From contig CAWBNB010000050.1 of assembly GCA_963789885.1 (NCBI GenBank), forward strand, positions 248,001-312,000: DNA of 64,000 nucleotides, read 5' to 3'. The notes beneath the pieces are model-generated. The model saw only the letters and a list, made by a program, of their open reading frames with translations. It searched no databases and was not told where the DNA came from. The translations under genes and the position numbers were made by a program. This stretch comes from DATEDA01 sp963789885. GTDB taxonomy: Bacteria > Pseudomonadota > Gammaproteobacteria > Burkholderiales > SG8-39. Shown here piece by piece: positions 28,725 through 37,207 of the stretch; within the stretch, counting starts at the first letter, position 1, and each line of letters begins with the position of its first letter.

Positions 28725-29955
28725 GATCGGACTTCACGAAGGGCGGCGCGCCGGGGTTCCCGGCTGTCGTCACGACGCGCGCGGCGCGCGACTGCGTCAC
28801 GAGCTCCGCGAGAATCGCCTCAAGGTCGTCGATGACGTGCGCCCAGGTGAGCGTCCGGGCTGCGTCGGCAGCGCCGGTCCGGATCTCTTCGCGCACCGCC
28901 GCGTCTGCGGCGAGCTCCTGTGCCGCTTCGATGAACGGTGCGGCTGCACCGAACGGGGCGAGGAGAGCGCTCACCCGGTGACGCAGGCACTGACGCGCCG
29001 CGGCGTAGTCGAACGCGACGATCGCGAGCCGGCTCGCCATCGCCTCGGCGGTCACGTTGCCGAAGGTCTCCGTGAGGCTCGGGAAGAGGAAGACGTCGGC
29101 CGACGCGTAGTGCTCGGCGAGCGCGGCGCCGGTCCGCATCCCGGCGAAGACGAAATCGCGGTTTCCAGCGCGCAGCGGTCCGCCGTCGGGCCCATCGCCG
29201 ACGACGACGACCTTGAGGCGGGGCGTTACCGCCTGCATTGCCCGGCACGACTCGACGAAGAGCCGGAGGTTCTTCTCCGGCGCGAGCCGGCCGACCGAGA
29301 GCGCGACGATGTCGTCGTCGCCCGCGCCCCAGCTCTGCCGCAGCGGCGCGCTCCGGCGTCGCGGACCGAACAGGTCGAGGTCGATCCCGCGCCCGACGAC
29401 GCCCAGTCGCTCGTAGCCGGCTGCGGCGAGCTGCGACTGCAGCTCCGCGGTCGGTACCAGCGTGTAGTCGGCGCGGTTGTGCAGGCGGCGGAGATATCGG
29501 GCGACGAGCTTGCTGAAGAGCCCGAGGCCGTAGTGCCGGCTGTAGTCGTGGAAGTTGGTGTGGAACTCGGACACGACCGGAATACCGAGCGTCCGGGCGG
29601 CGGTCACGGCGGAGCTGCCGAGCGGTCCTTCGGTGACCACCTGGACGATGTCCGGCCGCCGGGCACGCCAAGCCTGCAGCAACGCGCGCTTCGCCGGTAG
29701 ACCCATCCGCAGCTCCCGATAGCGCGGCAGCGGAACGCCGGCGCGCAGCACGGTCTCGAACCCCGGCTCCGGCGGCGCAAGGTCCTCGCCGGGTTGCCGC
29801 GGGCGCACGAGCTGGATGCGATGGCCCCGCTCGCGCAGGCCCGCCACCATCACGCCGATCGTGCGGGCGACGCCGTTGACCTCGGGCGGGTAGGTCTCGG
29901 TGACGACTGCGACTGGAGCTTCCGCACGGGAGCGCTCGGTGTTCACCCCGCCCAC
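28711..29955 (-). CDS. Glycosyltransferase family 4 (MgtA/PimB-like)
   Basis: This 414-residue GT-B glycosyltransferase has an N-terminal VVTETYPPEVNGVARTIG (GT4 acceptor-side motif), VVSEFHTNFHDYSRHYG, GRGIDLDLFGP, the donor-site VGRLAPEKNLRLFVE and the EX7E-type region FLFPSLTETFGNVTAEAMA. It closely resembles GDP-mannose-dependent lipid mannosyltransferases that act on diacylglycerol. Coupling to a PAP2 phosphatase fits glycolipid synthesis from diacylglycerol, though the sugar cannot be read from sequence. Confidence 0.87.
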   Translation of the reverse strand: MGGVNTERSRAEAPVAVVTETYPPEVNGVARTIGVMVAGLRERGHRIQLVRPRQPGEDLAPPEPGFETVLRAGVPLPRYRELRMGLPAKRALLQAWRARRPDIVQVVTEGPLGSSAVTAARTLGIPVVSEFHTNFHDYSRHYGLGLFSKLVARYLRRLHNRADYTLVPTAELQSQLAAAGYERLGVVGRGIDLDLFGPRRRSAPLRQSWGAGDDDIVALSVGRLAPEKNLRLFVESCRAMQAVTPRLKVVVVGDGPDGGPLRAGNRDFVFAGMRTGAALAEHYASADVFLFPSLTETFGNVTAEAMASRLAIVAFDYAAARQCLRHRVSALLAPFGAAAPFIEAAQELAADAAVREEIRTGAADAARTLTWAHVIDDLEAILAELVTQSRAARVVTTAGNPGAPPFVKSDRAPL

Positions 29956-30021
29956 TCTGGGGGCGGGCCATGAAGCGCCGATGAAAGCTTGTTTAAGTTT
30001 CGGTTACAACCGGCGGATTCT

Positions 30022-30432
30022 TTAGAGCTTATCGACGATCACGAGCAGCCAGACGACGGCCACGTTGATCAGGCTGAGCGCGACGGCGGCGCTGCCGATG
30101 TCCTTCGCGCGCTTGGAGAGCTGGTGCTGATCGAACGAGATGCGGTCGATTGCGGCTTCGATGGCGGAGTTCAGCAGCTCCACGATGAGGACGAGCAGCA
30201 CCGACCCGATCATCAGCGCCTTGCCGACGCCGCCGACGTTAAGGAGGAGCGCGATCGGGATCAGGATCGCCGCGAGCAGCACTTCCTGCCGGAAGGCCTC
30301 CTCGTGCCGGAACGCCGATGCGAAGCCGTGGAACGAGTAGCGGCAGGCGTTCAGCAGGCGCTGCAGACCGGTCTTGCCCTTGAACGGGCTCTCGGCGGCG
30401 TTCTCCCCCGGGCGATCCTCCGTCATTCGCAC
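30022..30432 (-). CDS. dgkA: Diacylglycerol kinase DgkA
   Basis: This small trimeric membrane kinase converts diacylglycerol to phosphatidic acid. It has 136 residues with three hydrophobic helices. Conserved active-site residues are in AFRHEEAFRQEV and ELLNSAIEAAIDRIS, with AKDIGSAAVALSL in the last helix. Either of two near-adjacent Met codons (30432 or 30426) may be used. It lies between ppk1 and the glycosyltransferase gene on the same strand. Confidence 0.93.
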   Translation of the reverse strand: MRMTEDRPGENAAESPFKGKTGLQRLLNACRYSFHGFASAFRHEEAFRQEVLLAAILIPIALLLNVGGVGKALMIGSVLLVLIVELLNSAIEAAIDRISFDQHQLSKRAKDIGSAAVALSLINVAVVWLLVIVDKL

Positions 30433-30477
30433 CTCACGTGAAGAAGCGCCCGCAATCTAGCACGCGGTGGTTGGCGC

Positions 30478-32571
30478 CTACCCGCCGTCCTCCCGGGCGA
30501 GGAGCTCGAGCAGCTCGTCCTGCGCGGAGTGGCGCGACTTCGTCGGGGTCTTGCGCTCATAGACCCCCTCCGCATTCATCTCCCACGCCTGTGCGTTGTC
30601 GGCAAGGTAGGCCTGCAGGCCCTCCCGGATCACCCGCGCCTTCAGCTTCTTGTCGAGGACCGGGAAGCAGAGCTCGATGCGGCGGAAGAAGTTGCGGTCC
30701 ATCCAGTCGGCGCTCGAGAGGTAGACGTCCTCGGCGCCGTCGGCGCGAAAGTAGAAGACCCGGTGATGCTCGAGGAACCGGCCGATGATCGAGCGCACCT
30801 TGATGTTCTCGGAGAGCCCCGCCATCCCGGGCCGCAGCGCGCAGACGCCGCGCACGATGAGGTCGATCTTCACGCCGGCCTGCGACGCGTCGTAGAGCGC
30901 CTCGATCGTGTCGGGCTCGAGCAGCGCGTTCATCTTGGCGATGATCCGCGCCTGCTTGCCTTCGCGCGCGAGCGCGGCCTCGCGCCGGATCGCCTCGACG
31001 ATGCGCTGGTGCAGCGTGAACGGCGACTGCCACAGGTAGTGCAGCCGGCCCGCGCTGCCGAGGCTGGTGAGCTGGTTGAAGACCTGGTTCACGTCGGCGC
31101 ACACCTGCTCGTCGCAGGTGAACAGGCTGAAGTCGGTGTAGACGCGGGCGGTGCGGGAGTGGTAGTTGCCGGTCGCGAGGTGGACGTAGCGCCGCAGCTT
31201 GCCCTCCTCGCGCCGCACGACCATCAGCATCTTCGCGTGCGTTTTGTGGCCGACCACGCCGTACACGACGTGGGCGCCGACTTCCTCGAGCCGCGCGGCC
31301 CAGCTGATGTTGGCCTCCTCGTCGAACCGCGCCTTCAGCTCGACGACCACCGTGACCTCCTTGCCGTTGCGCGCGGCGGCGATCAGCGCCTCCATCAGCG
31401 CCGAGTCGGCACCGGTCCGGTAGACGGTCTGCTTGATCGCCACGACGTTCGGATCCGCCGCCGCCTCCTGCATGAAGCGGACGACCGGCGCGAACGCCTG
31501 GTACGGGTGGTGCAGGAGGATGTCGCCGGCGCGGATCGCTTCCATCATGTCGACGCGCTTCGCGAGCGCCGCCGGGAAGCCGGGCCGGAACGGCGGGTAC
31601 AGCAGGTCCTCGCGGTCGACCTCGTTCGGCACCGTCATCAGCCGGACGAGGTTCACCGGCCCGTTCACCTGGTAGAGGTCCTCCGCGCCGAGGCCGAACT
31701 GCTGCAGCAGGAACTCGGTCATCTGCGGCGGGCAGTCGTCGGCGATCTCCAGGCGCACCGCGTCGCCGAAGTGGCGCTGCGGCAGCTCGCCCTGGAGCGC
31801 GCGGCGCAGGTCCTTCACGTCCTCCTCGTCGACGAAGAGGTCGCTGTTGCGCGTCACCCGGAACTGGTAGCAGCCGAGCACGTGCATGCCGGCGAAGAGC
31901 TCCTGCACGTGCTCGTGCAGGATCGAGGTCAGGAACACGAACGTCGTGCGGTGCCCGTTCGAGAGCTCGGGCGGAAGCTTGATGATCCGCGGCAGGATCC
32001 GCGGCGCCTGCACGATCGCGATGCGCGCGTCGCGCCCGAACGCGTCGCGCCCCTCCAGCTCGACCGCGAAGTTGAGGCTCTTGTTGAACACGCGCGGGAA
32101 GGGATGCGCGGGGTCGAGCCCGATCGGCGTCAGCACCGGCATCATCTCGCGCAGGAAGTAGTCGCGGACCCACTCGGTCTGCGCGGCGGTGAACTCGCTG
32201 CGGCGCAGGAACTTGATGCCCTCCCGCTCGAGATCGGGGAGGATCGCGTCGTTCAGCAGCTGGTACTGGCGCGCAACGAGCTCGTGGGTGATGCGGCCGA
32301 TCGCCTGGAACACCTCGCGCGGGGTCTTGCCGTCCGGGCCCGCGCCCGGGATGCCGAGCTTGATCTGTTCCTTGACGCCGGAGACCCGGATCTCGAAGAA
32401 CTCGTCCAGGTTGGACGAGACGATGCAGAGGAACTTGAGCCGCTCGAGCAGCGGCACGGTGGCGTCCTCCGCCTGCGCGAGCACCCGCCGCTGGAACTCG
32501 AGCAGCCCGAGCTCGCGGTTCAGGAAATGGCTCTGGACGTGCCGCGGCGGCGGAGCGGTCTTGACGGCCAT
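30478..32571 (-). CDS. ppk1: Polyphosphate kinase 1
   Basis: PPK1 reversibly polymerises the ATP gamma-phosphate into polyphosphate. From ATG 32571 (MAVKTAPPP) it has 697 residues. The N-terminal domain shows FLNRELGLLEFQRRVLAQAE and SSNLDEFFEIRV. The catalytic domains hold the histidines in GHKTHAKMLMVV (autophosphorylated site region), YVHLATGNYHSRTARVYTDF and LEHHRVFYFRADG. A longer in-frame N-terminus to 32772 would run across the divergent phoU promoter and start codon, so it was rejected. It diverges from phoU. Confidence 0.95.
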   Translation of the reverse strand: MAVKTAPPPRHVQSHFLNRELGLLEFQRRVLAQAEDATVPLLERLKFLCIVSSNLDEFFEIRVSGVKEQIKLGIPGAGPDGKTPREVFQAIGRITHELVARQYQLLNDAILPDLEREGIKFLRRSEFTAAQTEWVRDYFLREMMPVLTPIGLDPAHPFPRVFNKSLNFAVELEGRDAFGRDARIAIVQAPRILPRIIKLPPELSNGHRTTFVFLTSILHEHVQELFAGMHVLGCYQFRVTRNSDLFVDEEDVKDLRRALQGELPQRHFGDAVRLEIADDCPPQMTEFLLQQFGLGAEDLYQVNGPVNLVRLMTVPNEVDREDLLYPPFRPGFPAALAKRVDMMEAIRAGDILLHHPYQAFAPVVRFMQEAAADPNVVAIKQTVYRTGADSALMEALIAAARNGKEVTVVVELKARFDEEANISWAARLEEVGAHVVYGVVGHKTHAKMLMVVRREEGKLRRYVHLATGNYHSRTARVYTDFSLFTCDEQVCADVNQVFNQLTSLGSAGRLHYLWQSPFTLHQRIVEAIRREAALAREGKQARIIAKMNALLEPDTIEALYDASQAGVKIDLIVRGVCALRPGMAGLSENIKVRSIIGRFLEHHRVFYFRADGAEDVYLSSADWMDRNFFRRIELCFPVLDKKLKARVIREGLQAYLADNAQAWEMNAEGVYERKTPTKSRHSAQDELLELLAREDGG

Positions 32572-32597
32572 GCGCGACCGCAGGTTACGGACGGGAC

Positions 32598-32615
32598 TTT
32601 GCACGATTGTTACAG
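32598..32615 (-). promoter_or_regulatory. Weak Pho-box-like site on the ppk1 side
   Basis: On the minus strand CTGTAAC is followed by a 4-base spacer and a poor second half (GTGCAAA). Only the first half fits PhoB recognition, and the implied -10 would leave hardly any leader before ppk1. It is listed because a pho regulon link for ppk1 is plausible. Confidence 0.25.
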
Positions 32616-32635
32616 CCGGAGGGGCGTACACCGCA

Positions 32636-32658
32636 TTGTCATCTTCGGCCCCTACACT
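32636..32658 (+). promoter_or_regulatory. Candidate PhoB-dependent promoter of phoU
   Basis: TTGTCAT (32636-32642) is followed after 10 bases by TACACT (32653-32658). This is the same spacing and the same -10 sequence as at pstS. The upstream heptamer (32625-32631) is poor, so the site is weaker than the pstS box. Confidence 0.45.
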
Positions 32659-32689
32659 CGTCAAATTTGGCTGAAATCGGGGGCGAACC

Positions 32690-33394
32690 ATGCAATCGGC
32701 CGCGCACACCTCCAAGCACTTCGACGCCGAGCTCGAGAACATCCGCACGGAGGTGCTCGAGATGGGCGGCATCGTCGAATACCAGATCCGCTACGCGGTC
32801 GAGGCGCTGCGTTCCGGCGACACGGCGCTCGTCAACCGGGTCATCCACGACGAGGCCAAGGTCAACCGGCTCGAGCGCGAGATCGACGAAGCGTGCACGC
32901 AGGTGATCGCGCGCCGCGCCCCGGCCGCAAACGATCTCCGCTTCCTCATGATGGTGTACAAGACCCTCACCGACCTCGAGCGGATCGGCGACGAGGCGAA
33001 GAAGATCGCGCTCGTCGCGCGGAGCCTGCGGCTCGCCGAGCGCTCGATCCCGGGGCTGACGCAGATCCAGCGGGTGGCGGCCCTGGTGATCGATATGCTG
33101 CGGCGTTCGCTCGACGGGCTGGCGCGCCTCGAGGCGGAGGTCGTGCCGGACATCGTGCGGCTGGACGACGAGGTCGACGAGCACTTCAAGGCGATCCTGC
33201 GGCAGCTGCTCACCTACATGATCGAGGACCCGCGCACGATCTCGCGCTCGATCGACGTCATCTTCGTCGCCAAGTCGCTGGAGCGGATCGGCGATCACGC
33301 CAAGAATATCTCCGAGTACGTCATCTACATGACGAAGGGCAAGGACGTCCGGCACGTCTCGCTCGAGGAGATCGAGGCGGCGGTGAAATCGTAG
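32690..33394 (+). CDS. phoU: Phosphate signalling protein PhoU
   Basis: PhoU links the Pst transporter to the PhoR/PhoB two-component system and restrains phosphate uptake. The 234-residue protein has two three-helix bundles, each with the metal-binding signature: LTDLERIGDEAKKIA in the first and SLERIGDHAKNISEY in the second. It is not in the pst operon, which lies 15 kb away and ends with pstB. Instead it is next to ppx and divergent from ppk1. Confidence 0.95.
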   Translation: MQSAAHTSKHFDAELENIRTEVLEMGGIVEYQIRYAVEALRSGDTALVNRVIHDEAKVNRLEREIDEACTQVIARRAPAANDLRFLMMVYKTLTDLERIGDEAKKIALVARSLRLAERSIPGLTQIQRVAALVIDMLRRSLDGLARLEAEVVPDIVRLDDEVDEHFKAILRQLLTYMIEDPRTISRSIDVIFVAKSLERIGDHAKNISEYVIYMTKGKDVRHVSLEEIEAAVKS

Positions 33395-33432
33395 CGGCGG
33401 GGGCGTTGCTGCGGCACTCCGCGGGTGCTAAG

Positions 33433-34971
33433 GTGGGCGGGACCGCCGCCGCCAAGCCCGCACTCGTGCAATTCGACTCGCTCGCCGCCGTCGACCTCGG
33501 GTCGAACAGCTTCCACCTCCAGGTCGGACGGGTCGTGGACGGCCAGATCTACCTCCTCGACGCGCTGCGCGACCCGATCCGGCTCGGCGGCGGCCTCACC
33601 CGCGATCGGCGCCTCGACCGCGCCACCCAGCTTCGCGCCCTCGAGGCGCTGGCGCGGTTCGGCGAGCGGCTGCGCGGCTTCCCGCCAGGGGCGGTGCGTG
33701 CCGTCGGGACCAACACGCTCCGCGTCGCGAAGAACGCCGCGCAGTTCATCGGGGACGCCGAGGAGGCGCTCGGCTTCCCGATCGAGGTCGTCTTCGGCCG
33801 GGAGGAGGCGCGTCTCATCTATCTCGGCGTGTCGCACAGCCTGCCGCCCGCGCCGCACCGCCGACTCGTCGTGGACGTCGGCGGCGGCTCGACCGAGTTC
33901 GTCATCGGCACCGGATACGAGCCGGAGCTGATGGAGTCGCTCGGCATCGGCTGCGTCAGCCACAGCCTGCGGTTCTTCGACGACGGACGGATCGACAAGC
34001 AGTCGATGAAGAAGGCCGGCCTGATGGCGTCGAACGAGATCGAGCGGATCGTCAAGGAGTACCGGCGGACCGGCTGGAAGCAGGCGATCGGCTCGTCGGG
34101 CACCGCGAAGTCGATCGCGGCGATCCTCGCGGCGAACGGGTGGTCGAAGGGCACCATCACCGCCGACGGGCTGGATCGCCTGCGCTCCCAGGTGATCAAG
34201 GCGGGGGACGTCGACCGTCTCGATCTGCCCGGGCTGCGCGCCGACCGTGCGGCGATCCTGCCCGGCGGGCTCGCGATCATGCTCGCCGTCTTCGACGGCC
34301 TCGGCCTCGAGGAGATGGAAGTCTCGGACGGCGCGCTGCGGCAGGGCGTCCTCTACGACCTGCTCGGGCGCGTGCAGCACCACGACATGCGCGAGATGAC
34401 CGTCAAGCAGTTCATGCGCCGCTATCACGTCGATGGCGCGCAGGGCGACCGGGTCGAAGCGCTCGCCCTCGTGCTCTACCGCGCGCTCGCCGAGCGCGAG
34501 CGCGAGCGCGAGGCGGACGAGCTGATGCTCGCGTGGGCGGCCCGGCTGCACGAGATCGGCCTGTCGATCGCGCATGCCGCCTACCACAAGCATTCCGCGT
34601 ACATCCTGTCGAACGCCGACATGCCGGGCTTCTCGAAGGACGAGCAGGCGCGGCTCGCGCGGATCGTGCTCGCGCACCGCGGCAAGCTCGCGAAGATCGA
34701 GGGGCTGCCGGCGCGGAGCCCCGACTGGGCGCTCGTCTTCTGCCTGCGGGTTGCGGCGCTTCTCTGCCGCAGCCGGGTGGACGTGCCGATGCCGCGCCTC
34801 GGCGCACGGTCGACCGACAGCGGGTTTCAGCTCGCGCTCGCGGCCGGATGGCTCGACGAGCATCCGCTCACCGCCGCGGCGCTCGAAGCAGAGGCCGAGG
34901 ACTGGCGTGCGGTGGGGTTGAAGTTCGACGTGCGCTCGCTTGCCGCCGAGAAGGCGCAGGCGACCGGGTAG
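33433..34971 (+). CDS. ppx: Exopolyphosphatase / guanosine pentaphosphatase (Ppx/GppA)
   Basis: This enzyme releases phosphate from polyphosphate ends, or converts pppGpp to ppGpp. It has about 512 residues from GTG 33433, with an alternative GTG at 33466. It has the actin-like ATPase fold motifs AAVDLGSNSFHLQVGRV, FGREEARLIYLGV and VVDVGGGSTEFVIG, and the GSSGTAKSIAAIL region. The C-terminal HD-like domain shows WAARLHEIGLSIAHAAYHKH. It follows phoU by 38 bases. Confidence 0.93.
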   Translation: MGGTAAAKPALVQFDSLAAVDLGSNSFHLQVGRVVDGQIYLLDALRDPIRLGGGLTRDRRLDRATQLRALEALARFGERLRGFPPGAVRAVGTNTLRVAKNAAQFIGDAEEALGFPIEVVFGREEARLIYLGVSHSLPPAPHRRLVVDVGGGSTEFVIGTGYEPELMESLGIGCVSHSLRFFDDGRIDKQSMKKAGLMASNEIERIVKEYRRTGWKQAIGSSGTAKSIAAILAANGWSKGTITADGLDRLRSQVIKAGDVDRLDLPGLRADRAAILPGGLAIMLAVFDGLGLEEMEVSDGALRQGVLYDLLGRVQHHDMREMTVKQFMRRYHVDGAQGDRVEALALVLYRALAEREREREADELMLAWAARLHEIGLSIAHAAYHKHSAYILSNADMPGFSKDEQARLARIVLAHRGKLAKIEGLPARSPDWALVFCLRVAALLCRSRVDVPMPRLGARSTDSGFQLALAAGWLDEHPLTAAALEAEAEDWRAVGLKFDVRSLAAEKAQATG

Positions 34972-35000
34972 GCGGCGGCTGGTTCGGGGCGCGCTGCCCG

Positions 35001-35453
35001 CTAGACGAGATCCGGCCCGATCACTGCCTTCAGCACGACCTGGCCGTTACCTTCGCGCACGCGGCGCGCGAACCACCAGACGGCGCCCTTTTTGATCGAC
35101 CAGTCCGCCTCCGCCCCCGCGAGCAGCACTGCGGCAACCCGGCCGAGGGTCGGTTGATGACCGACCACGACCACGGTCCCCGCGCCGTCCGGCCAGCCTG
35201 CGGCCTTGAGCACGTCGCTCGCGGTGGCGCCGACGCCGATCTCCCGGGCCGTGACGACCGGCAACTCCAGCGCGGCGACCGTCTGCTGTGCGCGGGTGGC
35301 CGGGCTGGCCAGGATCCGGGCCTGCCTGGGCAGGTGGGGTTTCAGCCACGCGGCGAGCGCTGCCGCCTGCTTGCGGCCCTTCTTCGTGAGCGCGCGCTCG
35401 CCGTCCGGAACGCCGTCCTCCGCTTCCGCGTGCCGCCACAGGATCAGTTCCAT
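35001..35453 (-). CDS. sixA: Phosphohistidine phosphatase SixA
   Basis: This is a small histidine-phosphatase-fold protein (150 residues). The catalytic motif is ILWRHAEAEDG (RHA). The second half has LASPATRAQQT and the distal histidine VVGHQPTLG. SixA removes phosphate from phosphohistidine on HPt domains such as in the nitrogen PTS. It converges with ppx. Confidence 0.9.
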   Translation of the reverse strand: MELILWRHAEAEDGVPDGERALTKKGRKQAAALAAWLKPHLPRQARILASPATRAQQTVAALELPVVTAREIGVGATASDVLKAAGWPDGAGTVVVVGHQPTLGRVAAVLLAGAEADWSIKKGAVWWFARRVREGNGQVVLKAVIGPDLV

Positions 35454-35515
35454 GGCTCAGTCGCTCGTGCCGCCGGCCGTCCTCGCACGGGTACGTCGGG
35501 AACCGGTGAGAGGGG

Positions 35516-35953
35516 TCAGATCGGACGTTTGGGGCGGTAAGGGCAGTCCGCCTTGGTGCAATCCGCGTAAAGGTACAGGGAGTGCTCGCGGATGGCGAAC
35601 CCGCGGTCCTTGGCGACCCGGCCCTGGCGCTTCTCGATCTCGGGGTCGTAGAACTCTTCGACGCGGCCGCACTGGAGGCAGACCAGGTGATCGTGGTGGC
35701 TCGAGTCGTTCAGCTCGAACACCGCCTTGCCCGACTCGAAATGGTGGCGCTGCAGCAGGCCGGCCTGCTCGAACTGCGTCAGGACCCGGTAGACGGTGGC
35801 GAGCCCGACGTCCACCCCTTCCTTGATCAGCAGCTTGTAGACGTCCTCGGCCGCGAGATGGCGGACGCTGCTCCGCTCGAAGAGCTCGAGGATCCGGAGC
35901 CTCGGCGCGGTCGCCTTGAGGCCCATCGTCTTGAGATCGGTGGCATTGGTCAT
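35516..35953 (-). CDS. fur: Ferric uptake regulator Fur
   Basis: Fur is a metal-responsive repressor of iron uptake genes. The 145-residue protein has the winged-helix region (KATAPRLRILELFE and VGLATVYRVLTQFEQAGLL), metal ligands in RHHFESGKAVFELNDSSHHDHLVC and paired cysteines VCLQCG and CTKADCPY. It is divergent from bamE, the standard arrangement in beta- and gammaproteobacteria. Confidence 0.95.
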   Translation of the reverse strand: MTNATDLKTMGLKATAPRLRILELFERSSVRHLAAEDVYKLLIKEGVDVGLATVYRVLTQFEQAGLLQRHHFESGKAVFELNDSSHHDHLVCLQCGRVEEFYDPEIEKRQGRVAKDRGFAIREHSLYLYADCTKADCPYRPKRPI

Positions 35954-36005
35954 CGGAGCACCGGGTGTCGGGCAATGCGTGCGAGGCCGCGACGAATCGA
36001 TCCGT

Positions 36006-36012
36006 TATCATA
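36006..36012. promoter_or_regulatory. Overlapping divergent -10 elements between fur and bamE
   Basis: TATCATA reads as a -10-like element on both strands (TATCAT toward bamE, TATGAT toward fur). Leaders would be about 30-45 bases in each direction. No strong -35 or complete Fur box was recognised. Confidence 0.35.
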
Positions 36013-36047
36013 CTGGCTTTGATCGTCCTCGATAACCAACGCGCCGC

Positions 36048-36410
36048 ATGCGCCGACTCTGGCTCCTCGTCGCAGTGCTGCTCGTTGCGGCCTGCGGCAA
36101 CCCGATGCGGGTCTTCTCCGTCTACCGGATGGAGATCCAGCAGGGGAACTACATCTCGCAGGAAGCGGTGTCCCAGCTCAAGCCCGGGATGACGAAAGAC
36201 CAGGTGCGCTTCGTGCTCGGCACGCCGCTCATCTCCGACATCTTCCACGAGAACCGGTGGGACTACGTGTACCGGCGTCAGCGGGCGAACTCCTCGGAGA
36301 TCGAGGAGCGCCGGGTGACGGTGCTCTTCGAAAACGACAAGCTCGTGCGGCTGGAGGGCGACGTGGTGCCCGCCGGTAGCGGCGCGAGCGCTACGACGGA
36401 CGCCAAATGA
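36048..36410 (+). CDS. bamE: Outer membrane assembly lipoprotein BamE
   Basis: BamE is a small lipoprotein of the beta-barrel assembly machinery. The 120-residue precursor has a signal peptide ending in the lipobox LVAAC, then VFSVYRMEIQQGNYI, the SmpA/OmlA core LKPGMTKDQVRFVLGTPL and the NRWDYVYRRQR strand. It overlaps dapB by 4 bases (ATGA). Confidence 0.94.
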   Translation: MRRLWLLVAVLLVAACGNPMRVFSVYRMEIQQGNYISQEAVSQLKPGMTKDQVRFVLGTPLISDIFHENRWDYVYRRQRANSSEIEERRVTVLFENDKLVRLEGDVVPAGSGASATTDAK

Positions 36411-37204
36411 AGGTCGCGGTCGCCGGCGCCGCGGGCCGGATGGGCCGGACGCTCATCGAGGCCGTGTTGAGGTCGGACGACCTCGCGCTCGGCGCCGCGT
36501 TGGAGGCGCCCGGGCATCCGCAGCTCGGCAAGGACGCGGGCGAACCGCTCGGCATGTCCTGCGGCGTGAAGCTCACAGCGGATGTCGCGGCCGCGGCGGC
36601 GGCGGCAGATTGCCTCGTCGACTTCACTGCACCGCAGGCCACGCTCGTGCACGTGGCGGCGTGCGTCGCCGCTCGCAGGAGCGCGGTGATCGGAACGACC
36701 GGGTTCGCGGTCGATGACAAGGCGCGCATCGCGGCCGCCGCGCGCGCGATCCCGATCGCGATGGCGCCCAACTTCGCGATCGGCGTCAACGTCACGTTCA
36801 AGCTGGCGGAGGTCGCGGCCCGCATCCTCGGGGACGCCTACGACGTCGAGATCGTCGAAGCGCATCACCGCCACAAGGTCGATGCGCCTTCCGGCACCGC
36901 GCTCCGGCTCGGCGAAGCGGTCGCCGCCGCGCTCGGCCGCGACCTGAAAGCGGTGGCGGTGCACGGTCGCGAGGGGATCACCGGCGAGCGTGGCGCGAAG
37001 GAGATCGCCTTCCACGCGATCCGCGGCGGCGACATCGTCGGCGAGCACACGGTGATCTTCGCCGGGGACGGCGAGCGGGTCGAGGTGACCGTGCGCTCGG
37101 GCAACCGGATGACGTATGCGCAGGGCGCGCTGCGCGCCGCGCGCTGGCTCGCCGGCCGGCCCGCCGGCCTCTACGACATGTTCGATGTGCTTGGGCTCAA
37201 ATAG
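36407..37204 (+). CDS. dapB: 4-hydroxy-tetrahydrodipicolinate reductase DapB
   Basis: DapB catalyses the NAD(P)H-dependent second step of the diaminopimelate/lysine branch. The 265-residue protein has the nucleotide-binding VAVAGAAGRMGRTLIE, VDFTAPQATLVH, the loop IGTTGF, the catalytic segment EIVEAHHRHKVDAPSGTA and the C-terminal TVRSGNRMTYAQGALRAARWL. It is co-translated with bamE. Confidence 0.96.
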   Translation: MKVAVAGAAGRMGRTLIEAVLRSDDLALGAALEAPGHPQLGKDAGEPLGMSCGVKLTADVAAAAAAADCLVDFTAPQATLVHVAACVAARRSAVIGTTGFAVDDKARIAAAARAIPIAMAPNFAIGVNVTFKLAEVAARILGDAYDVEIVEAHHRHKVDAPSGTALRLGEAVAAALGRDLKAVAVHGREGITGERGAKEIAFHAIRGGDIVGEHTVIFAGDGERVEVTVRSGNRMTYAQGALRAARWLAGRPAGLYDMFDVLGLK

Positions 37205-37207
37205 GGG

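Noticed and set aside
30529..33432. A 1480-codon frame joining the antisense of ppk1 to the ppx gene
   Set aside because: The first two thirds lie opposite or inside ppk1 and phoU with no domain. Ppx similarity starts only at about 33433-33480.
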